From Acidimicrobiales bacterium (lineage in GTDB: Bacteria > Actinomycetota > Acidimicrobiia > Acidimicrobiales > SZUA-35), in NCBI GenBank assembly GCA_041394265.1, contig JAWKIO010000005.1, positions 1,116,001-1,180,000 on the forward strand: a DNA stretch of 64,000 nucleotides. Reading direction: 5' to 3'. Every line of letters starts with the position of its first letter. Position 1 is the stretch's first letter. The position numbers were made by a program, and so were the translations under genes. Under the pieces are notes generated by a model. The model ran no database searches and had not been told where the DNA came from. It worked only from the letters and a program-made list of their open reading frames with translations. Positions 17,043 through 25,339 of the stretch are shown here, piece after piece.

Positions 17043-17858
17043 TCAAGTAGGAGGGACGACGAGTACCGATTGGCTTGCGGTGGCCAACATCCGCCCGTCT
17101 TCGCTCCACATGAAGCACGACCCGTGCGCGAAACCATTGCCAACGAACTCGATTCGGTTGTCGCACAACACCCAACCTTCGGCATCGACCTCACTCAGCG
17201 GCGCCGCGAACCGGATGGTGTTGTCGAGCGATGTGCAGTTGACGACCCGTCCGAACGCGTTCCCGAGCGCCGAGGGCATGTAGTCTCCCAGCATCGCCAA
17301 CGCGGCAGCGTCGAGCCAGACGCCAGGCATCCGCACCCAGAGCAGCGTGCGGTTGTCACCACTCGGTGTGCCGGCACCCTCGGCAAAGCCGAAGGAACCC
17401 CGGGCGATCCGCGCCTCGACATGGTGGTGGACGTTCTCGCCCTCGGCGTGGCGTTCGACCAACGGCGCGTCCTCGGGGCGCCCGGCGTCGGGCATCGCAT
17501 CCCACACGCCGTGAAGCACCTCGGTTCGCTGGCCGACCGCACCGAGCAAGGTGATGATGTGACGTTCGCCGACGTGGCCGATCACCCTGCCCTGTGTGAC
17601 GGTGCGACCGACGGCGGGAAGCTGCACATCGAGGTCGATGGTGTCCCCGGCTGCGGTGACCGAGACGTACTGCCCGGTGGCCCACACGGTGGGCTTGCCC
17701 GTCTCACGCTCGAGCGCCTCGACGCCGGCGGCCAGACCGGCTCCGCCGAAGAGCGAACCGCGACCGCCGCCGCAGATCCGATCGATGACCGGGAGCTCCC
17801 AGCGGCCGTTCGCCCGCTGATCGAGACCGAGGAAGTCTGACGTGGTGATCCGTTCCAT
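17043..17858 (-). CDS. Thioesterase-like (double hotdog, TesB-type) protein
   Basis: ~271 aa; ATG 17858 has AGAG 5 nt upstream (GTG 17864 adds two residues). Typical double-hotdog acyl-CoA thioesterase outline: GGRGSLFGGAGLAAGVEALE matches the helix after the first strand, VWATGQYVSVTAAGDTIDLD the substrate-channel strand, and VNCTSLDNTIRFAAPLSEVD with WVLCDNRIEFVGNGFAHGS the second hotdog's conserved LDHxIxFH-like region. The active-site Asp would be in SLDNTIRF. Located beside the toxin-antitoxin operator, on the opposite strand. Confidence 0.82.
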   Translation of the reverse strand: MERITTSDFLGLDQRANGRWELPVIDRICGGGRGSLFGGAGLAAGVEALERETGKPTVWATGQYVSVTAAGDTIDLDVQLPAVGRTVTQGRVIGHVGERHIITLLGAVGQRTEVLHGVWDAMPDAGRPEDAPLVERHAEGENVHHHVEARIARGSFGFAEGAGTPSGDNRTLLWVRMPGVWLDAAALAMLGDYMPSALGNAFGRVVNCTSLDNTIRFAAPLSEVDAEGWVLCDNRIEFVGNGFAHGSCFMWSEDGRMLATASQSVLVVPPT

Positions 17859-17923
17859 CCGCACTCTCTACTCGGGGGACGCCGACATCACAAACGCCGG
17901 CCGCACCCACGAATCGCTCGGCA

Positions 17924-17967
17924 TGTACCTGTCGTACCGTCCAACGTCTCGTGGTACGCTTGGTACA
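17924..17967. promoter_or_regulatory. Nested palindromic operator overlapping the antitoxin start codon
   Basis: TGTACC-N3-CGTACC-N14-GGTACG-N3-GGTACA. The four 6-mers form two perfect nested inverted repeats; across the full 15-nt half-sites (17924-17938 and 17953-17967) 12 of 15 positions pair. The final A is the first base of the antitoxin ATG. This is a strong candidate for autoregulation by the antitoxin or the toxin-antitoxin complex. Its position implies a leaderless or very short-leader mRNA. Confidence 0.7.
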
Positions 17968-18416
17968 TGACCGCAGCCCTCGCGTTCTTCGACGACTTCC
18001 CGCCAGCACCGCCGATGCTCGACCGTGCTGCCATCGAACAGGCTCGATTGGTGCGGTTGGCCCGTGACCATCTGGCCGCCAACGAGCCGTCGGTCGACTA
18101 CGACGGGCTCGCCGAGGGCCGGAACAGCACCGTCCTGGCAGCGCGGCAGTGGGTGAAACGGCAGCGAGCACGGGGATCCCTCTTCGTGGTCGATCACGGG
18201 TCGGGCACGCTGATCCCCTCGTTCCAGCTCGACGAAGCCTTCGACCTCGACCCACGAGTCACGCCGGTCGTGACCGCGCTACAGGAGGCGGGTATGGGTG
18301 GATGGGCGATCTGGCAATGGTTCACGGCCTTCAATCCGTGGATCGACGCTCGACCCATCGACGTCCTCGGTTCCCCATCGATCGATCGGGCGGTCGCCGG
18401 TCTCGTCGATGTCTGA
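17967..18416 (+). CDS. RES-type antitoxin (Xre/MbcA/ParS family, DUF2384 C-terminus)
   Basis: 149-aa partner of the RES toxin encoded next. The N-terminal part has helical segments with HTH-like spacing (HLAANEPSVDYDGL, STVLAARQWVKRQRARG). The C-terminal part, GGWAIWQWFTAFNPWIDARP followed by IDVLGSPSIDRAVAGL, matches the toxin-binding DUF2384 pattern of MbcA/ParS/Xre antitoxins (W..PNPWL.gRrPie.L). Known members neutralise the toxin by plugging its NAD site and repress the operon. No Shine-Dalgarno; the start codon lies inside the operator. It overlaps the toxin ORF by 8 nt (ATGTCTGA). Confidence 0.86.
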   Translation: MTAALAFFDDFPPAPPMLDRAAIEQARLVRLARDHLAANEPSVDYDGLAEGRNSTVLAARQWVKRQRARGSLFVVDHGSGTLIPSFQLDEAFDLDPRVTPVVTALQEAGMGGWAIWQWFTAFNPWIDARPIDVLGSPSIDRAVAGLVDV

Positions 18417-19101
18417 CGCGCCCTGTGGCCAACGCGACTGCCCAATCGTGCGGCCCGACGCCATCGATCGCCGTTCCCTACGAGTCCACACCCTGCCCGC
18501 CGGCACCGAACAGTTCCGGGCATCAGCCCTGCGTCACGGCACCATTGTGTTCACGCCGGCAGGCATGGGCAATGGTCGATTCTCGCCGTTCCCCGATCGG
18601 GGACACACCTACATCGCCGAACAACGGTCGGCCGCGATCCTCGAGTCGGCGCTCCACGAGGCCGACGGCCCCAATCCCCGGATCTACCGGATCACGCTGG
18701 CCGCATTCGGACTCCACCGGGTCCGCTTCGACACACCGGTCCGATTGATCGACCTTCGCGACCCCGCCCTCGCCGACCTCGGGATCGATCGATCGCAGCT
18801 CACCGGCGCCCTGGCCGTCCACTACCCATGCACCCGGGCCGTCGCCGAACGCATCGCCGGCTCCAAGAGCACCGCCGGAATGGTGTGGACTTCGCGGCAA
18901 GGATCGCTCCACGCCGAGCGCAACCGGGACGGTCTGGCGGCGGAGGTGCTGCGACACCAGAGCCTCGATGTCGCCGTCGTGTACGAGTCCCCGTTCGTCG
19001 GCGATGTCAGCGTCGTCGACTCCGAGCCACTCACGGTCGACGGCGACCCCACCCGATTCGTGCTGGAACTAGCGAACCTGCTCCGCGTCGCCATCCTCTG
19101 A
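18409..19101 (+). CDS. RES domain toxin (NAD+-targeting, type II toxin-antitoxin)
   Basis: 230 aa from ATG 18409 (MSDAPCGQRD), overlapping the antitoxin stop by 8 nt; longer upstream frames are shadow. The RES core is GMGNGRFSPFPDRGHTYIAE followed by AILESALHE. Candidate active-site residues are R57, Y68 and E79, with spacing like the R/Y/E triad of characterised RES toxins (for example MbcT), which consume NAD+ by hydrolysis or phosphorolysis. An earlier Arg in EQFRASA (~37) also fits. The frame is intact, so the module is probably functional. Confidence 0.88.
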   Translation: MSDAPCGQRDCPIVRPDAIDRRSLRVHTLPAGTEQFRASALRHGTIVFTPAGMGNGRFSPFPDRGHTYIAEQRSAAILESALHEADGPNPRIYRITLAAFGLHRVRFDTPVRLIDLRDPALADLGIDRSQLTGALAVHYPCTRAVAERIAGSKSTAGMVWTSRQGSLHAERNRDGLAAEVLRHQSLDVAVVYESPFVGDVSVVDSEPLTVDGDPTRFVLELANLLRVAIL

Positions 19102-19117
19102 ACGAGACAGTGTCGGC

Positions 19118-19489
19118 ATGAGTGTCTACCTCTGGCACTTCACCGCAGCGGTCGTCTCCGGTGTCGGGCTCATGGTCGTCGACGCGCTGCCAACCGCCGA
19201 GGTCGGATCACCCGAGTGGTGGGTGCAGAAGCTCCCATTGATCGGCCTCAGCTTCGTGGTACTGCTCGGCATCCTGCGACTCGTCAAGCGGTTCGAGGTC
19301 AACGGCCTGCTCGCCGACAAGGCGCCCTATCGAGGTTCGATGGCTCGGATCCTCGTCGCCGCCGCCTTGCTGTCGACGGGCGTGAAGCTCTGGACCGGCG
19401 GATCACCACTCAAGATCACGGCGGGCCTGGCATTGACCACGCTCGTCTGGCACCTCGACCTCCGAGCCACATCGGGCGACGCGGACTGA
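19118..19489 (+). CDS. Small membrane protein resembling the C-terminal end of an acyltransferase-3 protein
   Basis: 123 aa with four hydrophobic segments. The opening MSVYLWHFTAAVVSGVGLMV and the segment AEVGSPEWWVQKLPLI with LLGILRLVKRFE match the last helices of actinobacterial acyltransferase-3 (OatA/YrhL-like) proteins, where a TVYLWHLTA-type motif is followed by a W-W segment and ends at a RFE motif. The upstream ~250 residues of such an enzyme, including its catalytic His in TM1, are absent. The 16 bp before it end the toxin gene, so this may be a decayed tail; it could also be an independent small protein. Confidence 0.55.
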   Translation: MSVYLWHFTAAVVSGVGLMVVDALPTAEVGSPEWWVQKLPLIGLSFVVLLGILRLVKRFEVNGLLADKAPYRGSMARILVAAALLSTGVKLWTGGSPLKITAGLALTTLVWHLDLRATSGDAD

Positions 19490-19501
19490 GGACGTTCGCA
19501 C

Positions 19502-20719
19502 CTACGCCTGCGTCGAACGATCCAGATGTCCGATCGCCTCGATAATCGAGGCGATGCTCGAGCTGCTGGTGGTCACCGATCCGGCGATCTCGGCGACGGC
19601 ACCCGACTGATGAGAGATCGCCGTCGCGAGATCAGATTGATCCTGGCGGAGTCCGTCGATCATGTCGGCGATCGATGACATCGATGACGTGGTGTCGCCG
19701 AGCTGCGAGTGGACCTGCTGCACGATCGCGGCGATCTCCGACGCCGAACGGGCCGTCTGCTGCGCCAGGTCCTTCACCTCGCCGGCAACCACGGCAAATC
19801 CTCGCCCGGCCTCGCCTGCCCGCGCCGCCTCGATCGTTGCGTTGAGTGCGAGCAAGTTGGTCTGACCGGACAGCTCGGCGATCGCATCGACCACGGTGAT
19901 GATCTGCTCGCCCGACTCGCCGAGTTCGGCGACGAGCTGGCGACTGTGCTCCGCCAGCTCGGAGATGTCCGCCACCGTCGCCGACGTCTGGTCCGAGCTG
20001 GATGCGATCTCACGCACCGCATCGGCCAGCCGCTCGACCGACTCGGCAATCACATCGATCTGGCCCTGCATGGTTCCTGATGACGACACCACGGCGTCGA
20101 CCGTCTCGCGAGTCGAACGTTCGGCAACCCGTCGCTGTTCGAGCTCGCCTGCAGCCCGGTCGGCCTCGACCCGTTGTGCTCGCGCCATCGCACGATTGGC
20201 GTAGTACACCTGCACTCGCATCCAGGATGCGGCGAGTCCGACGGCGACCGTGGTCGTGACGATGCCCGCCGCCACCAGCCAGCCGTCGTCGCCCAGCTGG
20301 TCAGGGGACGACAGGGCCATCCCGAGGAGCACGGCATAGATGGGGAACTGTTGCAGCATCCACTGCACCGGCAGCACCGATCCGCACCACACCGCGGCCA
20401 GGATCGGGAGCATCAGGAGCACCGGTGACTGGGTGAGGAAATTGGTGAAGACGGCGATGGCGACCGTCGTGCACACGGCGGCGACACGGAGCAACAGGTG
20501 GCCGTGTTGTTCCCACGGCATCGCCATCAGCGCTGCCGCGCCGACGAACATCGTGGCGACGAAGGTCTTGAACACTGCGTCGAACCGGACGGCCTCGGTC
20601 GGCAGCGTGATCAGGCCGACGACGCCGGCAACGAAGTACAGCACGGCGGCCAAGCGCCCGCCCTGGGCTGCGAGCGCACGTGATGAGGACACCGGGTGCG
20701 CGGTCTGGTGATCGGTCAT
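19502..20719 (-). CDS. Methyl-accepting chemotaxis protein-like signal transducer with six-helix membrane domain
   Basis: 405 aa. About six hydrophobic segments (~25-180) form the N-terminal half without an evident extracellular ligand domain or HAMP. After a short coiled region (MARAQRVEADRAAGELEQRR) comes the cytoplasmic signalling domain. The hairpin tip IAELSGQTNLLALNATIEAA is followed by RAGEAGRGFAVVAGEVKDLA, the universally conserved MCP tip contacting CheA/CheW. The helical arms are short. Convergent with the acyltransferase-tail gene. No che genes are in view. Confidence 0.9.
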   Translation of the reverse strand: MTDHQTAHPVSSSRALAAQGGRLAAVLYFVAGVVGLITLPTEAVRFDAVFKTFVATMFVGAAALMAMPWEQHGHLLLRVAAVCTTVAIAVFTNFLTQSPVLLMLPILAAVWCGSVLPVQWMLQQFPIYAVLLGMALSSPDQLGDDGWLVAAGIVTTTVAVGLAASWMRVQVYYANRAMARAQRVEADRAAGELEQRRVAERSTRETVDAVVSSSGTMQGQIDVIAESVERLADAVREIASSSDQTSATVADISELAEHSRQLVAELGESGEQIITVVDAIAELSGQTNLLALNATIEAARAGEAGRGFAVVAGEVKDLAQQTARSASEIAAIVQQVHSQLGDTTSSMSSIADMIDGLRQDQSDLATAISHQSGAVAEIAGSVTTSSSSIASIIEAIGHLDRSTQA

Positions 20720-20796
20720 TCCCCCAGTGTCGGAACGTGACCGATGACCATGAGCCCGACGACCGTGAGCCCGACAACCTAAGGGCGGTTCGAGCG

Positions 20797-23790
20797 TCAG
20801 CCCAGCATCCCCACCCGGCCCCGCCGCCGCGCTGCCAGCTCCGTGGTGAGCAGATCGACGTGCTCAGCCTCCTCGGCTGCGAGTTCTCGGTAGAGCTGGG
20901 CTGCCGCCGGTGTCTCGGCCTCGTCGACATTGCCGGCGAAGTAGGCCTCGGCCCGTCGCTCGAGCGAGATGGCCAGTTCGAGCAGATCAAGTGGATCGTC
21001 GGGCCGAGGCGCCCGTTCGACCCGGTCGAATGCCGGGCGCAAACCGGCTTGCGCCGTGTCGGGGGGCTGCAGGTGATAGCGCTCGACGAGCGTCTCGAGG
21101 TGTTCTCGTTCCATCTCGGCCAACTGCGCGAACAGGGCCTGCAGCCCTGGGTCCTCGGCCTGCTCGGCGGCGACCGAGTAGAAGTCGCGGCCACCCAGTT
21201 CGATCTCCATCGCTCGGCGGACCGCCTCGTGGGCCGCCGCGTCGTCGTCCCCCACCCGCAGCTCTGCCCCGTGAATGATGACGAGCTTGCCACCGCACGC
21301 CGGGCAGCTGCCATAGGGGAACGCGAAGCCCTCGCTCCGCTTGGAGCAGCTGGTGCACCGCCACGACAATCGATCGCCGGCACAGCAGATTGCCCCGTCG
21401 TCGACACCGTCCGCCGAGGCGCGCCGACATCGGGGGCAGGTGTTCCCCGTGAGTGCAGCATCCACCTCGCCCGTCTCGACGGCGACCGCCTCCTCGCCCG
21501 TGACCTCCTCGCCCCTGACCGCCTCGCCCGACAGATAGCGGGAGATCGCTGCGGCAGCTCGGCGTCCGGCGCCCATGGCCAGGATCACCGTCGCTCCCCC
21601 GGTGACGATGTCGCCGCCGGCGAAGACGCCCGGGAGGCTGGTGGCCTGCGACACCGGATCGGCGGCGATGTAGCCCCGCTGATCCAGCTCGAGCCCCGGC
21701 GTGGTCTGGGTGACGATCGGGTTAGCGTTCGTACCAAGGGCGACGATCACCGTGTCACACTCGTGCTCGAGCCGTTCGCCGGTCGCGGTCGGGCGACGAC
21801 GCCCTCGCTCATCGGGTTCACCGAGTTCCATTCGCTCGATCACCATGCCGCGGACGTCACCAGCGGGATCGGTGAGGATCTCGACGGGCGACTCGAGGAA
21901 CGAGAACTCGATGCCCTCTTCCTCGGCGTGGCGAAGCTCTTCGGCCCGTGCCGGTGCCTCGTCCCGCGTGCGACGGTAGACGCACCGGACTCGCTTGGCG
22001 CCAAGACGCTTTGCGGTGCGGAGGCAGTCCATCGCCGTGTTGCCGGCACCGATGACGATGACGTCATCACCGATGCCGACGGGCGTATCGACTTCGGGGA
22101 ATCGATCACCGCCCATGAGGTTCACGCGGGTCAGGAACTCATTGGCGCTGACGACCCGACCGGCGTTCTCGCCCGGGATCCCGAGGAAGCTCGGGGCCCC
22201 GGCACCGACGGCGAGAAACACGGCATCGAAACCGCGATCGGACAGCAACTGCTCGACCGTGAACGTGCGCCCGACCACCTGGTCGGTCTCGATTCGCACG
22301 CCGTGTTGCTCGAGGGCCGCCAGCTCGCGATCGATGATGTCGCGCGGAAGGCGGAACGACGGGATGCCGTAGCGGAGCACGCCACCGGCGACATGCAGGG
22401 CCTCGAAGACCGTCACCTCGACGCCGTCACGCGCCAGGTCGGAGGCACAGGCGAGTCCGGCTGGCCCCGAGCCGACGACCGCGACCCGTCGACCCGCCGG
22501 CGTCGCCGCCTCGACGGCGGCCGGTCGCCCGTGGTCACCGACATAGCGTTCCAATCGCCCGATGGCGACCGGCTCCATGCGCTTGGCGATCACGCACTGG
22601 CTCTCACACTGCGATTCCTGAGGGCACACTCGGCCGCAGACCGATGGCAGCACGTTCGACTCGTGGATGACGGCCAGCGCGCCGTCGACGTCCTTCACCA
22701 ACAGGTGACGGATGAATCGGGGAATGTCGATCTCGACCGGACAGCCCGAAATGCAGGTCGGACGGGTGCACTGGAGGCAGCGCTCGGCTTCACGAAGTGC
22801 TTCCGACAACGAATAGCCGAGATTGACCTCGTCGAAGGTGCGAGACCGAGCACCGGGGTCGCGTTCAGGCATCGGCACCTTCACCGGCTCGATCTCACGC
22901 AACTTCTTGTAGGTCCGCTTGCCGTCGATGAAGAGCGTCTGCTCGACCTGGCAGCGATGCTCGTAGTCGTCTGCCGCCGCCAGCTCGTCGGCCTTGAATC
23001 GCCGCTGCCGGTTCACGAGCTCGTCGAAGTCGACCCCGTGGGCGTCGAACTCCGGGCCTTCGACACAGGCGAACCGAGTGGCCCCGTCGACCGACACCCG
23101 ACACGATCCGCACATGCCGGTGGCGTCGACCATGATCGTGTTGAGTGACACCCTCGTGGTGACGGCGGCCGGTCGGGTGACCTCGGCACAGGCGCGCATC
23201 ATCGGGAGCGGACCGATCGCAACGACCAGGTCCGGTCGATCCGCCTCGATCACACCGGCCAGCGCCTCGGTGACCAGCCCCGGCCGGCCCGCCGACCCGT
23301 CGTCGGTGCAGATCACCACCTCGGCAAACGCCGACAGACGATCCTCCCAGAAGATGAGGTCGGCGGAGCGGAAGCCGACGATGGCGGTGACCCGGTGACC
23401 GGCCTCGGCGAACGCCCGCACCTGCGGAAAGATCGGCGCCACTCCCAATCCTCCACCGACCAGCACCACATGCGGGGAGGTGTCGCCGTCCGAGACGGGT
23501 TCGATCTCGGCCGGCATTCCGAGCGGACCAACGAAGTCGGCGATCGAGTCTCCCTCGGCGTAGCGGTCGCGCATCTCCACGGTCGAGCGACCGAGCGCCT
23601 GCACCACCACGGTCACCGTCCCAGCGCGGCGGTCGAAGTCGGCGACCGTCAGTGGGATCCGCTCGGACCCGTCGTGCAGGCGGACCATCACGAACTGGCC
23701 GGGCTCAGCCGACTGGGCGACATCGGGGGCTTCGACGTCCCAACAGAAGGTCACGTCGTTGAGGAGTTCACGTCTGGCGATGCGATACAT
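20797..23790 (-). CDS. Trifunctional fusion: NfnA/SudB-type flavin reductase + GltA/NfnB-type glutamate synthase small subunit + rubrerythrin
   Basis: 997 aa from ATG 23790 (MYRIARRELLND), the usual start of the flavin-reductase module; the longer frame to 23919 is rejected. Residues ~1-257: FAD/NAD ferredoxin reductase-like domain with a [2Fe-2S] cysteine set in GMCGSCRVS ... FACVEG. ~258-780: GltA-like subunit with CLQCTRPTCISGCP and CGRVCPQESQCESQC iron-sulfur cysteines, FAD motif VVGSGPAGLA (~434), NAD(P) motif VIGAGNTAMD (~576) and VFAGGDIVTGGATVILAMG. ~785-828: zinc ribbon with CPRC, CTSC and CPACGG pairs. ~850-997: ferritin-like helices with EREH and EEAEH diiron motifs. Annotated homologues of this three-part architecture exist. 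Likely a pyridine-nucleotide/peroxide redox enzyme. Confidence 0.92.
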   Translation of the reverse strand: MYRIARRELLNDVTFCWDVEAPDVAQSAEPGQFVMVRLHDGSERIPLTVADFDRRAGTVTVVVQALGRSTVEMRDRYAEGDSIADFVGPLGMPAEIEPVSDGDTSPHVVLVGGGLGVAPIFPQVRAFAEAGHRVTAIVGFRSADLIFWEDRLSAFAEVVICTDDGSAGRPGLVTEALAGVIEADRPDLVVAIGPLPMMRACAEVTRPAAVTTRVSLNTIMVDATGMCGSCRVSVDGATRFACVEGPEFDAHGVDFDELVNRQRRFKADELAAADDYEHRCQVEQTLFIDGKRTYKKLREIEPVKVPMPERDPGARSRTFDEVNLGYSLSEALREAERCLQCTRPTCISGCPVEIDIPRFIRHLLVKDVDGALAVIHESNVLPSVCGRVCPQESQCESQCVIAKRMEPVAIGRLERYVGDHGRPAAVEAATPAGRRVAVVGSGPAGLACASDLARDGVEVTVFEALHVAGGVLRYGIPSFRLPRDIIDRELAALEQHGVRIETDQVVGRTFTVEQLLSDRGFDAVFLAVGAGAPSFLGIPGENAGRVVSANEFLTRVNLMGGDRFPEVDTPVGIGDDVIVIGAGNTAMDCLRTAKRLGAKRVRCVYRRTRDEAPARAEELRHAEEEGIEFSFLESPVEILTDPAGDVRGMVIERMELGEPDERGRRRPTATGERLEHECDTVIVALGTNANPIVTQTTPGLELDQRGYIAADPVSQATSLPGVFAGGDIVTGGATVILAMGAGRRAAAAISRYLSGEAVRGEEVTGEEAVAVETGEVDAALTGNTCPRCRRASADGVDDGAICCAGDRLSWRCTSCSKRSEGFAFPYGSCPACGGKLVIIHGAELRVGDDDAAAHEAVRRAMEIELGGRDFYSVAAEQAEDPGLQALFAQLAEMEREHLETLVERYHLQPPDTAQAGLRPAFDRVERAPRPDDPLDLLELAISLERRAEAYFAGNVDEAETPAAAQLYRELAAEEAEHVDLLTTELAARRRGRVGMLG

Positions 23791-23839
23791 GGCGAGATCG
23801 AGCGTAAGAACGCACCCCGGGGCCAGACAGGGCCCTAGG

Positions 23840-24616
23840 TCATGATGTCGCACCGCCGGCGAGCAGGTTCCTCCACATGGGCTCGTCTCGCTCGACGGCC
23901 GCCGCGCCGTCGTCGCCATAGAGGTAGGACCAGACCGACATCATGATCTGGTCACCGGTGCCTTCGGCGGCGATGAAGGCCGTGCCCGGCGCCGGAGCGT
24001 CGACCAGCACCGTCATCCGGCGCGCCTCACGCTCGACGACCACACCCGCGAGCGGTGGCGTGTCGGGGCCGTCGACCTCGATCCGGTCGCCGGCGGCCAG
24101 CTCGTCGCTGAGCCCGAGCCGGTCGAGCATCCTTGCCCACGCCTCGGCCGGTGGTCCGGCCCACGACGCCATCGGGAGCATGGCCGTGGCGGTCTGCCCG
24201 CCGAAGTGGGCGAGGTGCAGTTGAAGGTTCGACAGGAAGAGCTTCCAGCCCTCGGTCATGCCGTTGTAGTGGTCGTCCCACTCCTCGCCGGTGGCGAATC
24301 CCGTGTTGACCAGCCGCACGACGCACGATCCGCTGTCGCGTGCCTCGACCAGCCACTCGAACGCCAACCCCTCGTCGGCGTCGCCGCCGTCGAACACAAT
24401 CCGCCGTAGCGGCTCCCACACTCGTACCCGGCCCGGAATCTGCATCTCGGGTTCGGGCCCGAACGAGGCGGTGGCCGCTCCACCCTCTCGCTCTTCGACG
24501 ACGTGTGGGACGTACCACGACGAGATGCCCGGCCCGGTCGCAATGGCCCGCCACACCTCCTCGGGCGTGCCGACGACATCGACCTCGAGTTCGATGGAAC
24601 GCTGCTCTTCGCTCAT
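23840..24616 (-). CDS. SRPBCC (AHSA1/START-like) domain protein
   Basis: 258 aa from ATG 24616 (MSEEQRSIELEVDV), which overlaps the ArsR stop by 4 nt (ATGA). The first ~145 residues are the SRPBCC pattern: VVGTPEEVWRAIATGPGISS then WYVP, IPGRVRVWEPLRRIVFD, and the C-terminal helix NGMTEGWKLFLSNLQLHL. A second, less typical region (LPMASWAGPPAEAWARMLDR to the end) looks like another partial lipid-binding-type fold. ArsR + SRPBCC pairs are common in actinobacteria, where the SRPBCC partner presumably binds a hydrophobic ligand. Confidence 0.86.
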   Translation of the reverse strand: MSEEQRSIELEVDVVGTPEEVWRAIATGPGISSWYVPHVVEEREGGAATASFGPEPEMQIPGRVRVWEPLRRIVFDGGDADEGLAFEWLVEARDSGSCVVRLVNTGFATGEEWDDHYNGMTEGWKLFLSNLQLHLAHFGGQTATAMLPMASWAGPPAEAWARMLDRLGLSDELAAGDRIEVDGPDTPPLAGVVVEREARRMTVLVDAPAPGTAFIAAEGTGDQIMMSVWSYLYGDDGAAAVERDEPMWRNLLAGGATS

Positions 24617-25302
24617 GGTTGTGCCTCGTCGCTTTCCGGGGTCGCGTTGTCTGGAGTCGGAGTGTTTGCGTGTGCCGCGCCGGACGGCGCGCCGGGCACC
24701 ATCGGATGGGCCGCAACGACCAGGCGATGCCAACGCCCGTCCGCTGCGGCCTCGTCGTGGTACTTGGCGGCCAGCGCCGTCACGGCGTCGGCCAGGTCGC
24801 GAGTGAAGTCGGCCCGATCGGCCGCCGAGGCGAACCGCAACTCGGTATCGATCGACAGCGTGGCCAGTGGCTGCTCGGCAGCGTCGGCCCGGCGGGCCAG
24901 CTCGGCGACTTCGCGCACCATGCGGGCTGCCACCGCGATCAGGTAGCGAGATGACAGCCGGTCGGTGCGATCGGGGTCGACCGAGCCGGTGCCCAGCACG
25001 TCGGGCGACACCACGTAGGCCTCGGCGGTGGCCTGCACGAACCGCTCCATCAAGCCTCGTCGGGGTCGCTCTTCCACCAACCGGACGAGACCGCACGCTT
25101 CGAGCGCTCGGAGGTGGTAGTTCACCTTCTGGCGACTGGCCCCGATCGCCGCGGCGACCGTCGTTGCCGACCCGGGTTGTGCCAGCTCGGCCAGGATGCG
25201 CGCCCGCTGTGAGTCGAGCACTGTTGCCACTGCGGCCGGTTCATCGATGACCTCGACATCGAGCATCGGTTCAGCATGCTCGATGTCGAGGGTAATTGAC
25301 AA
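24613..25302 (-). CDS. ArsR-type winged-helix transcriptional regulator
   Basis: 229 aa if it starts at TTG 25302; ATG 25266 (MLDVEVIDEPAAV) is an equally plausible start and better fits the inverted repeat lying over the TTG. The winged helix is visible: SQRARILAELAQPGSATTVA, then AAIGASRQKVNYHLRALEACG as recognition helix, LVRLVEERPRRGL as wing. The C-terminal ~110 residues are alpha-helical and end in a disordered Pro/Thr/Asp tail. Translationally coupled to the SRPBCC gene, so it probably regulates this pair. Confidence 0.88.
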   Translation of the reverse strand: MSITLDIEHAEPMLDVEVIDEPAAVATVLDSQRARILAELAQPGSATTVAAAIGASRQKVNYHLRALEACGLVRLVEERPRRGLMERFVQATAEAYVVSPDVLGTGSVDPDRTDRLSSRYLIAVAARMVREVAELARRADAAEQPLATLSIDTELRFASAADRADFTRDLADAVTALAAKYHDEAAADGRWHRLVVAAHPMVPGAPSGAAHANTPTPDNATPESDEAQP

Positions 25303-25317
25303 GATCTTTTTTCAATT
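25294..25317. promoter_or_regulatory. Inverted repeat upstream of/over the ArsR gene start
   Basis: AATTGA-N12-TCAATT with a central AAGATCTT palindrome, strikingly AT-rich for this genome. It spans the TTG start codon at 25300-25302. Likely an autoregulatory operator; its location favours translation from ATG 25266. Confidence 0.45.
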
Positions 25318-25339
25318 CCGGGGGTGAGTGCGTTTGCCC

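Noticed and set aside
20680..23148. 822-residue plus-strand open frame
   Set aside because: Antisense of the trifunctional redox fusion; no recognisable domains, composition typical of GC-rich antisense.
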